64,000 bases of DNA from Solimonas flava DSM 18980 (lineage in GTDB: Bacteria; Pseudomonadota; Gammaproteobacteria; Nevskiales; Nevskiaceae). A model generated the notes under the pieces. The model made no database searches. It saw only the letters and a list, made by a program, of their open reading frames with translations, and was not told the origin of the DNA. Positions 45,645 through 55,422 of the stretch are shown in pieces. Position 1 is the first letter of the stretch, and each line of letters opens with the position of its first letter. The stretch covers positions 86,658 to 150,657 of the forward strand of contig NZ_AUFV01000012.1 of the NCBI RefSeq assembly GCF_000426685.1, in the 5' to 3' direction. The translations under genes were made by a program, and so were the position numbers.

Positions 45645-47428
45645 GTGCCGGTTCTCCGCGTCTCGGCCGGCGTCGGATCGCGGTCCTCGGCGAACAGCTG
45701 CTCGAGTTCGCGGGCCGCGTCGGCGGTGGTCTGCTGCATCTTCTGCACGTCACCGCGCGGCAGCGCGAACTGGCGCGCCAGCAGTTCCTCGTCATGGCGC
45801 CGGAACAGCTCGACGGCGCGATCGGCGGCCTCATCGCTGTCGCCAAGCCCTTCCAGCACGCGCCGCGTCATTTCGAGCGACGAGAAGTAGCTGCGGCGGA
45901 TGACGTCCTGCGGCGCGATGCCGAGCGCCATCAGCTGCAGCGCGTGCTGGCGGTTGACCGCGGCGGCGAAGATGCGCAGCTGCGGAAAGTTGCGGCGCGC
46001 GGTCTCGGCGGTGCGCAGCGAGGCCTCGACGTCCGGGATCGCCAGCACCAGCAGCCGCGCCTTGTCGGCGTGCGCAGCGCGCAGCAGGTCGAGCCGGCTG
46101 GCGTCGCCGTAGAAGATCTTGTTGCCGAACTGGCGCACGAAATCGACGTGCTCGAAATCCTTGTCGAGCACGGTGAACGGAATGCGCTTGACGCGCAGGA
46201 TGCGCGCGACGATCTGCCCGAACGGTCCGAAGCCGGCGATCAGTACCTCATGCTCGTCGGTGCGGATCTCGTCGTACGGCCGCGCCTCCTTGCGCCGGCG
46301 CAGGCGCGCCTGCAACGAGACCAGGGGCGGCGTGGCGATCATCGACAGCGTGACGACCAGCACCAGCGTCGCCGACAGCTCGGCGCTCATCACGCCGGCG
46401 GCGACGGCCGCCGAGAACAGCACGAACGCGAATTCGCCGCCCTGCGCCAGCGAGGCCGCCAGCGCGCCGGCATCATCGCCGTTCATGCCCTCGATGCGGC
46501 CGACGCCCCACAGCACCGCGCCCTTGATCGCCAGCAGCACCAGGACCAGCGCCAGGATCTGCAGGGGCTGCGAGAAGAGCTCGTGGACGTCGGCGGACAT
46601 GCCGACGGCGATGAAGAACAGGCCGAGCAGCAGCCCCTTGAACGGCTCGATATCGGCCTGCAGCTCGTGCCGGAACTCGGATTCGGACAGCAGCACGCCG
46701 GCGAGGAAGGCGCCGAGCGACATCGACAGGCCGACCGCGTTCATCGCCAGCGCGGTGCCGATCACGATCAGCAAAGCCGCGGCGGTGAACAGCTCCGGCG
46801 TCTCGGCGGCGGCGACGCGCCGCATCACCGGACGCACCGCGTAGCGGCCGCCGAGCACGACGAGGAAAAACATGCCGAGCGTCTTGGCGGCGTCGCTCCA
46901 GCCGTGCGCGCCAAGCTCGCCGCCGTTGCCGGCGAGCAGCGGAATCAGCGCCAGGAACGGGATCACGCTGAGGTCCTGGAACAGCAGGATCGAGAACGCC
47001 AGGCGGCCGTGGCGCGTGGTCAGCTCGCGGCGCTCGGCGAGCAGCTGCAGCACCATCGCCGTCGACGACATCGCCAGGCCGAAGGCCGCGACCAGCGCGG
47101 TGCGCCCGTCCAGGCCGAGGCCGAGGCCGACCAGACCGAGCCCTGCCGTGCCGAGCAGGACCTGCGCGCCGCCGAGCCCGAACACCGCGCGCCGCATCGC
47201 CCACAGGCGGCTCGGTTCGAGTTCGAGGCCGATGATGAACATCAGCAGGATGACGCCGTATTCGGCGAAGTGCAGCACGCGCTCCGGCTCGCCGATCACG
47301 CCGAGCGCCGACGGGCCGATGACCACGCCGGCGGCGACGTAACCGAGCACGGCACCAAGGCCCAGCTTGCGAAACAGGGGCACGAACAGCACCGCCGCCG
47401 CCAGAAACAAGGCGATATCACCGAGCAA
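45641..47428 (-). CDS. CPA2 cation:proton antiporter with RCK domain (KefB/KefC-like)
   Basis: 595 residues. Twelve or so membrane helices (Na_H_exchanger fold) to about residue 375, then a TrkA-N/RCK domain with VLIAGFGPFGQIVARIL and a long acidic tail. KefB/C homologues export K+ in exchange for H+ under electrophile stress. I chose the TTG at 47428 because GGGAG lies 6 bases before it; a TTG at 47434 has the site directly adjacent. Operon with the cyclase. Confidence 0.9.
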   Translation of the reverse strand: MLGDIALFLAAAVLFVPLFRKLGLGAVLGYVAAGVVIGPSALGVIGEPERVLHFAEYGVILLMFIIGLELEPSRLWAMRRAVFGLGGAQVLLGTAGLGLVGLGLGLDGRTALVAAFGLAMSSTAMVLQLLAERRELTTRHGRLAFSILLFQDLSVIPFLALIPLLAGNGGELGAHGWSDAAKTLGMFFLVVLGGRYAVRPVMRRVAAAETPELFTAAALLIVIGTALAMNAVGLSMSLGAFLAGVLLSESEFRHELQADIEPFKGLLLGLFFIAVGMSADVHELFSQPLQILALVLVLLAIKGAVLWGVGRIEGMNGDDAGALAASLAQGGEFAFVLFSAAVAAGVMSAELSATLVLVVTLSMIATPPLVSLQARLRRRKEARPYDEIRTDEHEVLIAGFGPFGQIVARILRVKRIPFTVLDKDFEHVDFVRQFGNKIFYGDASRLDLLRAAHADKARLLVLAIPDVEASLRTAETARRNFPQLRIFAAAVNRQHALQLMALGIAPQDVIRRSYFSSLEMTRRVLEGLGDSDEAADRAVELFRRHDEELLARQFALPRGDVQKMQQTTADAARELEQLFAEDRDPTPAETRRTGT

Positions 47429-47523
47429 CGCCAACTCCCTGATTCATCTATTTCCTTTACATTTAGAAGCTTATGCCCGCTTCCCAGTCATTACTTCACA
47501 AAGCCGATCCTTGCTTTCGATTG

Positions 47524-47549
47524 AACTGTGTTTTTTAATATATACAGTT
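47524..47549. promoter_or_regulatory. A+T-rich divergent promoter region with inverted repeat
   Basis: AACTGT (47524-47529) and ACAGTT (47544-47549) form an inverted repeat around a T-run and TAATATAT. This is the most A+T-rich stretch of the surrounding DNA, between the antiporter and the AbiEi-like gene. TAATAT (47536-47541) may be a -10 element; no good -35 was found. AbiEi proteins bind inverted repeats in their own promoters. Confidence 0.45.
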
Positions 47550-47577
47550 ATTTGAAATTCCGGCCCATTTTCACAGC

Positions 47578-48189
47578 GTGGACGAACCGAGCAAGTCCGA
47601 GCGCATCTTAGCCTTGGTGCAGCAGCTGGGCGTGCTGCGGCCCAAGGACCTCGCTCCCCACGGCATCCAGGCCGAATACCTGCGCCGGCTTTGCGACCGC
47701 GGCCTGTTGAAGAAGCTCGGCCGCGGCAGCTACGTGCCGGCCGAGCGCCGTCTGTCATTCGAGCTGAGCCTCGCACTCGTCGCACGCGCCGTGCCGAACG
47801 GCGTCATCTGCCTGCAGTCCGCGCTCGCCTGGCACGGGCTCGGCGAAGCCAATCCGCGCGAGATCGCGGTCGCCATCGAGCGGCGCGCGGCGCGGCCGCG
47901 CGTCGACTTCCCGGCGCTGCGCATCGCCCGCCTCGGCGGCCCGGCGTTCACCGAAGGCGTCGAGGCGCACGCGCTGGAGCACGTCGATGTGCCGATCTAC
48001 TGTCTCGAAAAAACCCTGGCCGACCTGTTCAAGTTCCGCAACAAGATCGGCCCGCACATTGCCGTCGACGCGCTGCGCGCCGCACTCGCCAAGGGCCGCG
48101 TCGATCTGGACACGCTCCGGCACTACGCGCGCCTGTGCCGCGTCGAGCGTGTGATGAAACCTTATGTCGATGCCCTTGCCGGGCACTGA
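47578..48189 (+). CDS. AbiEi-family antitoxin-like regulator (orphan)
   Basis: 203 residues. The N-terminal winged helix (SERILALVQQLGVLRPKDLAPHG...LCDRGLLKKLGRGSYVPAE) followed by ICLQSALAWHGLGE and CLEKTLADLFKFRNKIG is the AbiEi pattern of type IV toxin-antitoxin systems. The usual partner, an AbiEii nucleotidyltransferase toxin, is absent: outer membrane phospholipase follows after 24 bases. GTG start at 47578 with no clear ribosome binding site. Some AbiEi-like proteins are plain regulators. Confidence 0.75.
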   Translation: MDEPSKSERILALVQQLGVLRPKDLAPHGIQAEYLRRLCDRGLLKKLGRGSYVPAERRLSFELSLALVARAVPNGVICLQSALAWHGLGEANPREIAVAIERRAARPRVDFPALRIARLGGPAFTEGVEAHALEHVDVPIYCLEKTLADLFKFRNKIGPHIAVDALRAALAKGRVDLDTLRHYARLCRVERVMKPYVDALAGH

Positions 48190-48213
48190 GCCCCTCGCCG
48201 ACCGAAGAAGCCC

Positions 48214-49146
48214 ATGACCCGCCTTGTCTCGCCGTCCCCGCGCTGGCTCGCCATCCTGCTGCTGACGCTCGCCGGCACCGCGCAGGCGCAGATCGAGCCT
48301 GCCGCTCCCGTCGCCGAGCCGGCTCTCGCGCCGCCGGCCGCCGGCGCGGACGATCCGGACGAAGAGGAAAAGGTCCGCATCCGGGTGCCCAAGTCGCTGG
48401 CGCGCTGCCTCGACCACGAAATCGAGCCGTTCATGCTGGTCGGCACGCAGCCCTGCCTGTCATTCCACAAGCCGATGTACCTGATGCCGGGCACCTACAG
48501 CGACCGCTACCCCGGCGACGAAAGCGAGTTCGTCTACCAGATCAGTCTCAAGCTGAATCTGCTCAGCAGCAATGTCTTCTTTGCGTACACCCAGAAGTCG
48601 TACTGGCAGATCTACAACGCCAAAGACTCGCGCCCGTTCCGTGAGACCAACTACAACCCGGAGATCTTCTACCGCTGGAAGCCGGAGTTTGCGTGGTGCC
48701 CCGAATGCGGACTCGACCTCGGTTTCGAGCACGAGTCGAACGGCAAGGACGTGCAGGACTCGCGCTCCTGGAATCGCATCTACTTCACCGCGTTCCACGA
48801 GTGGAAGCGCACGCTCGTCGACCTCAAGCTCTGGTACCGGATTCCCGAGGACCCGAAGAAGACGCCGGACGACCCGAAGGGCGACGACAACCCGGACATC
48901 GACGACTACTACGGCTACGGCGAACTGCGCGTGCAGCAGCGTCTGTTCCACCACAATCATCTGGCGGCGCTGATGCTGCGCGGCAATCCGTCGACCGGCA
49001 AGGGCGCCGTCGAGCTCAACTACAGCGTGCCGTTCGGCGACTATCTGTACTGGAACGTCTACGTCTTCAACGGCTACGGCGACAGCCTGATCGACTACAA
49101 CCGCAGCATGACGCGCGTCGGCGTCGGCGTGATGCTGGCGCGCTAG
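48214..49146 (+). CDS. pldA: outer membrane phospholipase A (OMPLA)
   Basis: 310 residues. Signal peptide ending AQAQ, an acidic linker (about 26-52), then the 12-strand barrel. The catalytic block FEHESNGKDVQDSRSWNRIY holds His173, Ser175 and Asn187, with the same H-to-N spacing of 14 as E. coli (H142, S144, N156). It hydrolyses phospholipids misplaced in the outer leaflet and is calcium dependent in E. coli. A DP-rich segment (PEDPKKTPDDPKGDDNPDID) is an unusual loop insertion. Confidence 0.92.
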   Translation: MTRLVSPSPRWLAILLLTLAGTAQAQIEPAAPVAEPALAPPAAGADDPDEEEKVRIRVPKSLARCLDHEIEPFMLVGTQPCLSFHKPMYLMPGTYSDRYPGDESEFVYQISLKLNLLSSNVFFAYTQKSYWQIYNAKDSRPFRETNYNPEIFYRWKPEFAWCPECGLDLGFEHESNGKDVQDSRSWNRIYFTAFHEWKRTLVDLKLWYRIPEDPKKTPDDPKGDDNPDIDDYYGYGELRVQQRLFHHNHLAALMLRGNPSTGKGAVELNYSVPFGDYLYWNVYVFNGYGDSLIDYNRSMTRVGVGVMLAR

Positions 49147-49278
49147 GAACACGCGAGCGCGCCGACCGTCCGCACGGTCTTGCCCGCGAACGAAAGGCTG
49201 GTGAAGTCGGCGCCGGCCCGGCGCGGCACCGCCGGTCCGCACCAGCCGGCAGGCATTGCGCAACTGCCGCAGAAAGCA

Positions 49279-49303
49279 AAACGGGCGCCCGAGGCGCCCG
49301 TTT
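49279..49303. terminator. bidirectional terminator between pldA and rplQ
   Basis: AAACGGGCGCC-CGA-GGCGCCCGTTT, 11 perfect pairs, with TTTCGTTTC on the plus side and TTTTGCTTTCT on the minus side. It ends both the ribosomal cluster and pldA. Confidence 0.88.
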
Positions 49304-49332
49304 CGTTTCGCATCTGCCTGACGGCAGCGCGA

Positions 49333-49722
49333 TTACTCGGCGGCGGCTTCCGCAGCGGCGTTCGCCGGACGGTCGACCAGCTCGACGTAAGCCATCGGCG
49401 CATCGTCACCGGCGCGGAACCCGCACTTGAGAATGCGCAGGTAGCCACCCGGGCGCGCCTTGTAACGCGGCGCGATTTCGTTGAAGAGCTTCTGCACGGC
49501 GTCGCGGTCGCGCAGGCGCGAGAAGGCGATGCGGCGGTTGTGCAGTGAGTCTTCCTTGGCGCGCGTGATCAGCGGCTCGGCCAGGCGACGGAGTTCCTTC
49601 GCCTTCGGCAGGGTGGTCTTGATCAGCTCGTGCTCGAAGAGGGCGACGGCGATGGCCTGCATCGTCGCCTTGCGGTGGCTGCTGGTACGGCCGAAGGTAC
49701 GGCCCGACATCTTGTGGCGCAT
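49333..49722 (-). CDS. rplQ: 50S ribosomal protein L17
   Basis: 129 residues; [20 protein letters not shown] and [23 protein letters not shown] are diagnostic. Last gene of the alpha operon, 20 bases after rpoA. The acidic A/E tail after RPANAAA is variable in the family. Followed by the terminator at 49279-49303. Confidence 0.98.
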   Translation of the reverse strand: MRHKMSGRTFGRTSSHRKATMQAIAVALFEHELIKTTLPKAKELRRLAEPLITRAKEDSLHNRRIAFSRLRDRDAVQKLFNEIAPRYKARPGGYLRILKCGFRAGDDAPMAYVELVDRPANAAAEAAAE

Positions 49723-49742
49723 GACTTTTTTCCCGTAAAGCC

Positions 49743-50723
49743 TTAGGCAGGCACCTTCGGCGACGACCAGTTCTCGAGCTTCATGCCGAGATCCAGCTCG
49801 TGCGAACGGAGCGCTTCCTTGATTTCGTTGAGCGACTTCTTGCCGAGGTTCGGCGTCTTCATCAGCTCCATCTCCGTGCGCTGCACGAGATCGCCGATGT
49901 AGTAGATGTTCTCGGCCTTGAGGCAGTTCGCCGAGCGGACCGTCAGCTCGAGATCATCGATCGGACGGAACAGGATCGGCGACAGTTCCTTCTTGCCCGG
50001 CACCGCGGCGGCCTGCGCCGCTTCGGCTTCGAGGTCGACGAACACGGCGAGCTGGTCGCGCAGGATGCGCGCAGCCAGACGAACCGCTTCGGCCGGATCA
50101 ATGCCGCCGTTGGTATCGACGTCGAGGATCAGCTTGTCGAGGTCGGTGCGCTGCGCGACGCGCGCACGCTCGACCGCATACGAGACGCGGCGAACCGGGC
50201 TGTAGCTCGCATCGAGCTTGAGCACGCCGACGCCGCGAGCATCTTCCTCGCGAACGGCGCTGGCGGCCGGCACGTAGCCGCGGCCGCGCGTCACCTTCAG
50301 CGTCAGGCTCAGCTTGCCGCCGGTCAGGTTGGCGAGCACCAGTTCCGGATTGACGATCTCGACGTCGTGGTCGAGCTTGATGTCACCGGCGGTGACCGGC
50401 CCCTTGCCCGACTTCTCGAGGCGCAGGGTCGCTTCGTCACGCGCGTGCATGCGGATCGCGATGTTCTTGATGTTCAGCAGGATGTCGAGCACATCCTCCT
50501 GGACGCCCTCCACCGCGCTGTACTCGTGCACGACGCCGTCGATCTGCACTTCGGTGATCGCGGCGCCCGGGATCGAAGACAGCAGGATGCGGCGCAGCGC
50601 GTTGCCGAGCGTGTGGCCGAAGCCCCGTTCCATCGGCTCCAGCGCGACGCGAGCGTGGGTCGGAGACAGCGTCTCCACTTCGATCTGACGCGGCTTGAGC
50701 AGGTCGGCGACAACGTTCTGCAT
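49743..50723 (-). CDS. rpoA: RNA polymerase alpha subunit
   Basis: 326 residues. N-terminal domain (about 1-235) for assembly, with [19 protein letters not shown]; linker; C-terminal domain (about 250-326) with LEL-type helices and [16 protein letters not shown] for UP-element and activator contacts. Between rpsD and rplQ as in other proteobacteria; the 46-base gap to rpsD shows no terminator. Confidence 0.99.
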   Translation of the reverse strand: MQNVVADLLKPRQIEVETLSPTHARVALEPMERGFGHTLGNALRRILLSSIPGAAITEVQIDGVVHEYSAVEGVQEDVLDILLNIKNIAIRMHARDEATLRLEKSGKGPVTAGDIKLDHDVEIVNPELVLANLTGGKLSLTLKVTRGRGYVPAASAVREEDARGVGVLKLDASYSPVRRVSYAVERARVAQRTDLDKLILDVDTNGGIDPAEAVRLAARILRDQLAVFVDLEAEAAQAAAVPGKKELSPILFRPIDDLELTVRSANCLKAENIYYIGDLVQRTEMELMKTPNLGKKSLNEIKEALRSHELDLGMKLENWSSPKVPA

Positions 50724-50769
50724 GATGTACCTCTCTAAATAACCAGGACTTGAAGCGAGCGAACCCGAA

Positions 50770-51390
50770 TTACTTCGAGTACAACTCGACGACCAGCGCC
50801 TCGTTGATATCCGGCACGATCTGATCGCGGGTCGGGACGGCCTTGAAGGTGCCCTTCAGGCCCTTCTCGTCGACTTCGACCCAATCGGCCAGACCGGCCT
50901 GGGTGGCGATCGACAGCGCTTCGGCGATGCGCGACTGGTTGCGCGCAGCTTCACGAATCTCGACCACGTCGCCGGCCTTGACCTGATACGACGGGATGTT
51001 GACGAGCTTGCCGTTGACGACGATCGACTTGTGCGAAACCAGCTGACGGGCCTCGGCACGCGTGCGCGAGAAACCCATGCGGTAGACGACGTTATCGAGA
51101 CGGGTTTCGAGCAACTGCAGCAGCAGCAGGCCCGTAGCGCCCTTCTTCGAAGAAGCCTTCAGGTAATAGTTGCGGAACTGCTTCTCGAGCACGCCGTACA
51201 TCTGCTTGAGCTTCTGCTTCTCGCGCAGCTGCAGAGCATAGTCGGACAGACGCGGCTTGACGGCGCCATGCTGACCCGGACGGGTCTCCATGTTGCACTT
51301 GCTGTCGATCGCGCGGGCGCGCGACTTCAGCAGCAGGTCGGTGCCGGCGCGGCGGGACAGCTTGCACTTCGGGCCAATGTAACGAGCCAT
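50770..51390 (-). CDS. rpsD: 30S ribosomal protein S4
   Basis: 206 residues, the length of the E. coli protein. [19 protein letters not shown] at the start and the S4 RNA-binding domain [30 protein letters not shown]. In E. coli S4 is the translational repressor of the alpha operon. The zinc-binding cysteines found in some S4 proteins are not present. Confidence 0.98.
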   Translation of the reverse strand: MARYIGPKCKLSRRAGTDLLLKSRARAIDSKCNMETRPGQHGAVKPRLSDYALQLREKQKLKQMYGVLEKQFRNYYLKASSKKGATGLLLLQLLETRLDNVVYRMGFSRTRAEARQLVSHKSIVVNGKLVNIPSYQVKAGDVVEIREAARNQSRIAEALSIATQAGLADWVEVDEKGLKGTFKAVPTRDQIVPDINEALVVELYSK

Positions 51391-51402
51391 GGAATTCTCT
51401 CC

Positions 51403-51804
51403 TTACACGCGGCGGCGCTTGGCCGGGCGGCAGCCGTTATGCGGAATCGGCGTGACGTCGGTGATGTTGGTGATCTTGAAACCGGCGGCATTGAGCGCGC
51501 GCACGGCCGACTCGCGGCCCGGGCCCGGTCCCTTGACGCGGACTTCGAGGTTCTTGACGCCGTGTTCGGCGGCAGCCTGGCCGGCCTTGTCGGCAGCGAC
51601 CTGCGCGGCAAACGGCGTCGACTTGCGCGAGCCCTTGAAGCCGGCGGCACCCGCCGTGCTCCACGACAGGGTGTTGCCCTGGCGGTCGGTGATCAGCACG
51701 ATCGTATTGTTGAAGGAGGCATGAATATGCGCCACCGCATCGGTGACGTTCTTCTTGACCTTCTTGCGCTTCGCCGCGGCAGCGGCCTGGGACGGATTAG
51801 CCAT
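51403..51804 (-). CDS. rpsK: 30S ribosomal protein S11
   Basis: 133 residues; [21 protein letters not shown] and [21 protein letters not shown] are diagnostic, ending in the usual [13 protein letters not shown]. Platform protein of the small subunit. 20 bases after rpsM, 12 before rpsD. Confidence 0.99.
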   Translation of the reverse strand: MANPSQAAAAAKRKKVKKNVTDAVAHIHASFNNTIVLITDRQGNTLSWSTAGAAGFKGSRKSTPFAAQVAADKAGQAAAEHGVKNLEVRVKGPGPGRESAVRALNAAGFKITNITDVTPIPHNGCRPAKRRRV

Positions 51805-51824
51805 TTGCGTGTCCGGCTGTCAAA

Positions 51825-52196
51825 TCAGGTTTTCTTGTTGGTCGCGACGGTGCCGCGGCGCGGCCCCTTGCGGGTGCGCGCATTGGTGCGCGTGCGCTGA
51901 CCACGGACCGGCAGGCCGCGGCGATGACGCAGGCCGCGATACGAGCCGAGGTCGATCAGACGCTTGATGCTCATCGACACTTCGCGGCGCAGGTCACCCT
52001 CCACCGTGTACTTGCCGATCTCCGTGCGCAGCTTCTCCAGCTCGCCCTCGGTCAGCGTGCGGATCTGCACGGTCGGGTCGATGCCCGCTGCCTCGCAGAT
52101 CTTCTGCGCACGGGTCTTGCCGATGCCGTAGATCGCCCGCAGGGCGATGACGGTGTGTTTGCGATCCGGGATGTTGACGCCCGCGATACGTGCCAT
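51825..52196 (-). CDS. rpsM: 30S ribosomal protein S13
   Basis: 123 residues; [19 protein letters not shown] at the start and [19 protein letters not shown] near the end. First gene of the alpha operon here, transcribed from the promoter at 52237-52265 as well as by read-through from spc. The two halves contact the P-site tRNA and the subunit bridge to L5. Confidence 0.99.
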   Translation of the reverse strand: MARIAGVNIPDRKHTVIALRAIYGIGKTRAQKICEAAGIDPTVQIRTLTEGELEKLRTEIGKYTVEGDLRREVSMSIKRLIDLGSYRGLRHRRGLPVRGQRTRTNARTRKGPRRGTVATNKKT

Positions 52197-52236
52197 GTGC
52201 TACCTCGACTGATGCCTAACGCGCGAAAAGCCGCGC

Positions 52237-52265
52237 ATTATATTGATCCAAAGGGTTTTAATCAA
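52237..52265 (-). promoter_or_regulatory. sigma-70 promoter of the alpha operon
   Basis: Minus strand TTGATT (52260-52265), a 17-base spacer and a perfect TATAAT (52237-52242), in the 81-base gap between rpmJ and rpsM. GGGTTT-GATT-AAAACCC over the -35 could also fold as a weak attenuator for rpmJ read-through. Confidence 0.8.
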
Positions 52266-52277
52266 ACCCGCGGGCGC

Positions 52278-52391
52278 TTAGCCCTGGCGCTGCTTGTGGC
52301 GCGGGTCGGTGCAGAGGATGCGCACGACGCCATTGCGACGGACGACCTTGCAGTTCCGGCAGATTTTCTTGACCGATGCACGGACTTTCAT
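52278..52391 (-). CDS. rpmJ: 50S ribosomal protein L36
   Basis: 37 residues: [20 protein letters not shown], continuing to PRHKQRQG. Cys11, Cys14, Cys27 and the final histidine form the zinc site, so this is the zinc-binding form. It lies between secY and rpsM with no infA gene, the order usual in gammaproteobacteria. Too short for most automatic ORF lists. Confidence 0.97.
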   Translation of the reverse strand: MKVRASVKKICRNCKVVRRNGVVRILCTDPRHKQRQG

Positions 52392-52418
52392 GACTCACCT
52401 CGAGACTAGGTAATCGGA

Positions 52419-53771
52419 CTAGCGGCTCTGCGCCGGGCCCAGAGACTTCAGATTGGCCTTCTTCAGCAGGCCTTCGTACTGGTGCGACATCAGGTGCGCC
52501 TGCAACTGCGCCATGAAGTCCATCACCACGACCACCGTGATCAGCAGCGACGTACCACCGAAGTAGAACGGGATGCTGGTGACGAACGACCGCAGGATCT
52601 CCGGCACCAGGCAGATCACCAGGATGTAGACCGAGCCCACCACCGTCAGGCGCGTCAGCACCGTGTCGATGTACTTGGCCGTCATCGCACCCGGGCGCAC
52701 GCCAGGAATGAAGGCGCCGGACTTCTTCAGATTGTCGGCGGTCTCGCGCGAATCGAACACGAGAGCCGTATAGAAGAAGCAGAAGAAAATGATCAGCAGG
52801 CCGTAGAGCAGCGTGTACAGCGGCTGGCCCGGCGACAGCGCGTTGGCCAGCTTCTGCAGGAAGCTGCCCGCCGCCGAGCCGGCGTCGCCGCCGAAGAACT
52901 GCACCAGCGATGCCGGGAACAGAATGATCGACGACGCGAAGATCGGCGGAATCACGCCCGACATGTTGAGCTTCAGCGGCAGATGCTGGGTCTGTGCGGC
53001 GAAGATCTTGCGGCCCTGCTGGCGGCGCGCATGGTGGATCGGGATGCGGCGCTGCGCACGCTCGAAGAACACCACGCCCCAGGTCACGACCGCGATCAGG
53101 GCCAGTACGGCGATAACCGTGAAGCCACCGATCGAACCCTCGCTGACCAGCTGCGCGGTGGAGCCGAGCGCGCGCGGGAAGCCCGCGACGATGCCGGCGA
53201 AGATGATCATCGAGATGCCGTTGCCGACGCCGCGCTCGGTGATCTGCTCGCCGAGCCACATCAGGAACATCGTGCCGGTGACCAGGCTGACCGTCGCGAC
53301 GAACAGGAAGCCGAAGCCGGCATTGATCGCGACGCCGGACTTCTGCAGCGCAACCGCCGCGCCGAACGACTGGAAGATCGCCAGCGCCAGCGTGCCGTAG
53401 CGCGTGTACTTGGTGATCTGCCGGCGGCCGGACTCGCCTTCCTTCTTCAGCTCCTTGAGTTGCGGAACAACGGTCGCCATCAGCTGCACGATGATGCTCG
53501 CCGAAATGTACGGCATCACGCCGAGCGCGAAGATCGACAGGCGATGCAGGGCGCCACCCGAAAACATGTTGAACATGTCCAGGATGGTGCCGCGGCTCTG
53601 ATTGAACAGCGCCGCCAGCTGCACCGGGTCGATCCCCGGTACCGGGATGAAGCTGCCGATACGGAACACGATGATCGCCCCGAGCAAGAACAGCAGGCGG
53701 TTGCGCACCTCGCCGATCTTGCTCAGGTCCGGCACCATCGAGCCGCCTGCAGTACCCGGATTCTTCGCCAT
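52419..53771 (-). CDS. secY: SecY, protein translocase channel subunit
   Basis: 450 residues, ten membrane helices, with [42 protein letters not shown] (plug region and TM2) and the cytoplasmic loop around [15 protein letters not shown]. Main channel of the Sec system. Last large gene of the spc operon, 15 bases after rplO. Confidence 0.99.
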   Translation of the reverse strand: MAKNPGTAGGSMVPDLSKIGEVRNRLLFLLGAIIVFRIGSFIPVPGIDPVQLAALFNQSRGTILDMFNMFSGGALHRLSIFALGVMPYISASIIVQLMATVVPQLKELKKEGESGRRQITKYTRYGTLALAIFQSFGAAVALQKSGVAINAGFGFLFVATVSLVTGTMFLMWLGEQITERGVGNGISMIIFAGIVAGFPRALGSTAQLVSEGSIGGFTVIAVLALIAVVTWGVVFFERAQRRIPIHHARRQQGRKIFAAQTQHLPLKLNMSGVIPPIFASSIILFPASLVQFFGGDAGSAAGSFLQKLANALSPGQPLYTLLYGLLIIFFCFFYTALVFDSRETADNLKKSGAFIPGVRPGAMTAKYIDTVLTRLTVVGSVYILVICLVPEILRSFVTSIPFYFGGTSLLITVVVVMDFMAQLQAHLMSHQYEGLLKKANLKSLGPAQSR

Positions 53772-53786
53772 AACCGTGTCCGGCCC

Positions 53787-54221
53787 TTACTCGGCGATCG
53801 AACCGCCGGCGGCGGTGATGGCCTCGCGGGCGCCCTTGGTCACGAGCACGCCCTTGAGCGACAGCTTGCGGGTCAGCTCACCCGACTTGATGACCTTGGC
53901 CGTCTGCGCGGTCGCCGGGACGACGTTCTCCGCCTTCAGCACGGCGATGTCGATCTCGGTGGCCTTCATCTTTTCCAGCTCCGACAGGCGCACTTCCGCC
54001 GTCAGGCCCTTGAGCGGCGAATTGAAGCCGCGCTTCGGCAGGCGACGCTGGATCGGCATCTGGCCGCCTTCGAAGCCCAGCTTGTGGTAGCCGCCCTTGC
54101 GCGCGTGCTGACCCTTGTGACCGCGGCCGGCCGTCTTGCCGAGGCCCGAGCCGATACCGCGGGCCACGCGGACCTTCTTGGTCTTGGCGCCCTTGGCCGG
54201 CTTGATCGTATTGAGTTTCAT
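53787..54221 (-). CDS. rplO: 50S ribosomal protein L15
   Basis: 144 residues; [30 protein letters not shown] glycine/lysine-rich start with [16 protein letters not shown], then [17 protein letters not shown]. 29 bases after rpmD and 15 before secY in the spc operon. Confidence 0.99.
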   Translation of the reverse strand: MKLNTIKPAKGAKTKKVRVARGIGSGLGKTAGRGHKGQHARKGGYHKLGFEGGQMPIQRRLPKRGFNSPLKGLTAEVRLSELEKMKATEIDIAVLKAENVVPATAQTAKVIKSGELTRKLSLKGVLVTKGAREAITAAGGSIAE

Positions 54222-54250
54222 GATGTTGTCTTCCGTTGCCGAGTCGGCTC

Positions 54251-54439
54251 TCAGACTTCTTCGACGCGCAGCATGTACGCGACCTTGTTGACCATACCCA
54301 TGTTCTCGGGCGTGGCGGCAATGGTCACCGTCTGGTGCATGCGACGCAGACCGAGGCCGTGCACACAGGCCTGATGGTTCGGCAGGCGCTTGGCGAGGCT
54401 ACGGATCAGCGTCAGCTTGATCTGCTTGGTGGCGGTCAT
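54251..54439 (-). CDS. rpmD: 50S ribosomal protein L30
   Basis: 62 residues with the family pattern [18 protein letters not shown], then [10 protein letters not shown]. Sits between rpsE and rplO as usual for the spc operon. Confidence 0.98.
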   Translation of the reverse strand: MTATKQIKLTLIRSLAKRLPNHQACVHGLGLRRMHQTVTIAATPENMGMVNKVAYMLRVEEV

Positions 54440-54453
54440 GGTCGTACTCGTTT

Positions 54454-54966
54454 TCAGCCGAGGAGTTCTTCGACCGTCTTGCCGCGCTTGGCGGCCATCT
54501 CGGACGGCAGATTCATCTTCGTCAGCGCGTTCATCGTCGCGCGGACCAGGTTGATCGGGTTGCGCGAGCCGAGCGCCTTGGCCAGCACGTTCTGCACGCC
54601 GGCCACTTCGAACACGGCGCGCATCGCGCCGCCGGCGATGACGCCGGTACCGTCCGAAGCCGGGCGCAGGAACACCTTCGCGGCGCCGTGCTGACCCCAG
54701 ATCTCATGCTGCACGGTCAGGCCCTTGAGCGGCACCGTGACCATGTTCTTGCGCGCCTGATCCATCGCCTTGCTGATCGCCTGCGGCACTTCGCGGGCCT
54801 TGCCGTAGCCGAAGCCGACACGGCCGGCGCCGTCGCCGACGACCGTCAACGCGGTGAAGGCGAACTGCTTGCCGCCCTTGACCGTCTTCGAAACGCGATT
54901 GACGGTGATGAGCTTCTCTTTGAACTCGCCGCCGCTCTGCTCTTCGTAGTTATGCTGGGTCGCCAT
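54454..54966 (-). CDS. rpsE: 30S ribosomal protein S5
   Basis: 170 residues; the N-terminal double-stranded RNA-binding part [20 protein letters not shown] and the [19 protein letters not shown] block are clear. Important for decoding accuracy in E. coli. Only 3 bases follow the rplR stop. Confidence 0.99.
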   Translation of the reverse strand: MATQHNYEEQSGGEFKEKLITVNRVSKTVKGGKQFAFTALTVVGDGAGRVGFGYGKAREVPQAISKAMDQARKNMVTVPLKGLTVQHEIWGQHGAAKVFLRPASDGTGVIAGGAMRAVFEVAGVQNVLAKALGSRNPINLVRATMNALTKMNLPSEMAAKRGKTVEELLG

Positions 54967-54969
54967 GAC

Positions 54970-55326
54970 TTAGAACTCCAGGCCGGCTTCGCGCGCGGCG
55001 TCGGCCAGCGCCTTGATGCGGCCGTGATATTGGAAACCGCCGCGATCGAAGGCCACCTTGGTGATGCCCTTTTCCTTGGCGCGTTCGGCGATCGCCGCGC
55101 CGACCTTCTTGGCCGCCTCGACGTTGCTCGTGCCGCTCAGATCCGCAGTCAGCGCCTTCTCGACCGTCGATGCGGCGACGACCGTCACCGAAGCGTCCGG
55201 CGCGATGATCTGCGCATAGATGTGCTGCGAGGTGCGATGCACGGCGAGACGATGCACGCCGAGGTCGCGGATGTGGGCGCGCGTGCGGCGGGCGCGGCGC
55301 AGACGAGTCTGTTTCTTGTCCTTCAT
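54970..55326 (-). CDS. rplR: 50S ribosomal protein L18
   Basis: 118 residues from the ATG at 55326; [23 protein letters not shown] binds 5S rRNA, and [23 protein letters not shown] closes the protein. An upstream in-frame extension is rejected because the family begins at this ATG. Its leader is unusually long (96 bases) and contains the hairpin at 55337-55354. Confidence 0.98.
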   Translation of the reverse strand: MKDKKQTRLRRARRTRAHIRDLGVHRLAVHRTSQHIYAQIIAPDASVTVVAASTVEKALTADLSGTSNVEAAKKVGAAIAERAKEKGITKVAFDRGGFQYHGRIKALADAAREAGLEF

Positions 55327-55336
55327 GATTCCAACT

Positions 55337-55354
55337 TTTTGGTTGATACCAAAA
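55337..55354 (-). promoter_or_regulatory. hairpin in the rplF-rplR gap
   Basis: TTTTGGT-ATCA-ACCAAAA on the minus strand, ending 10 bases before the rplR ATG. The end of the stem (CCAA) can also pair with the GTTGG of the ribosome binding region, so two exclusive folds exist. Role unproven. Confidence 0.4.
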
Positions 55355-55422
55355 TGTTTGCGAGAAGTAATCCGGCCCATCTGCGCAGCGCCACCCGAAG
55401 GAGGGTCCGCCACGCGAGCACG

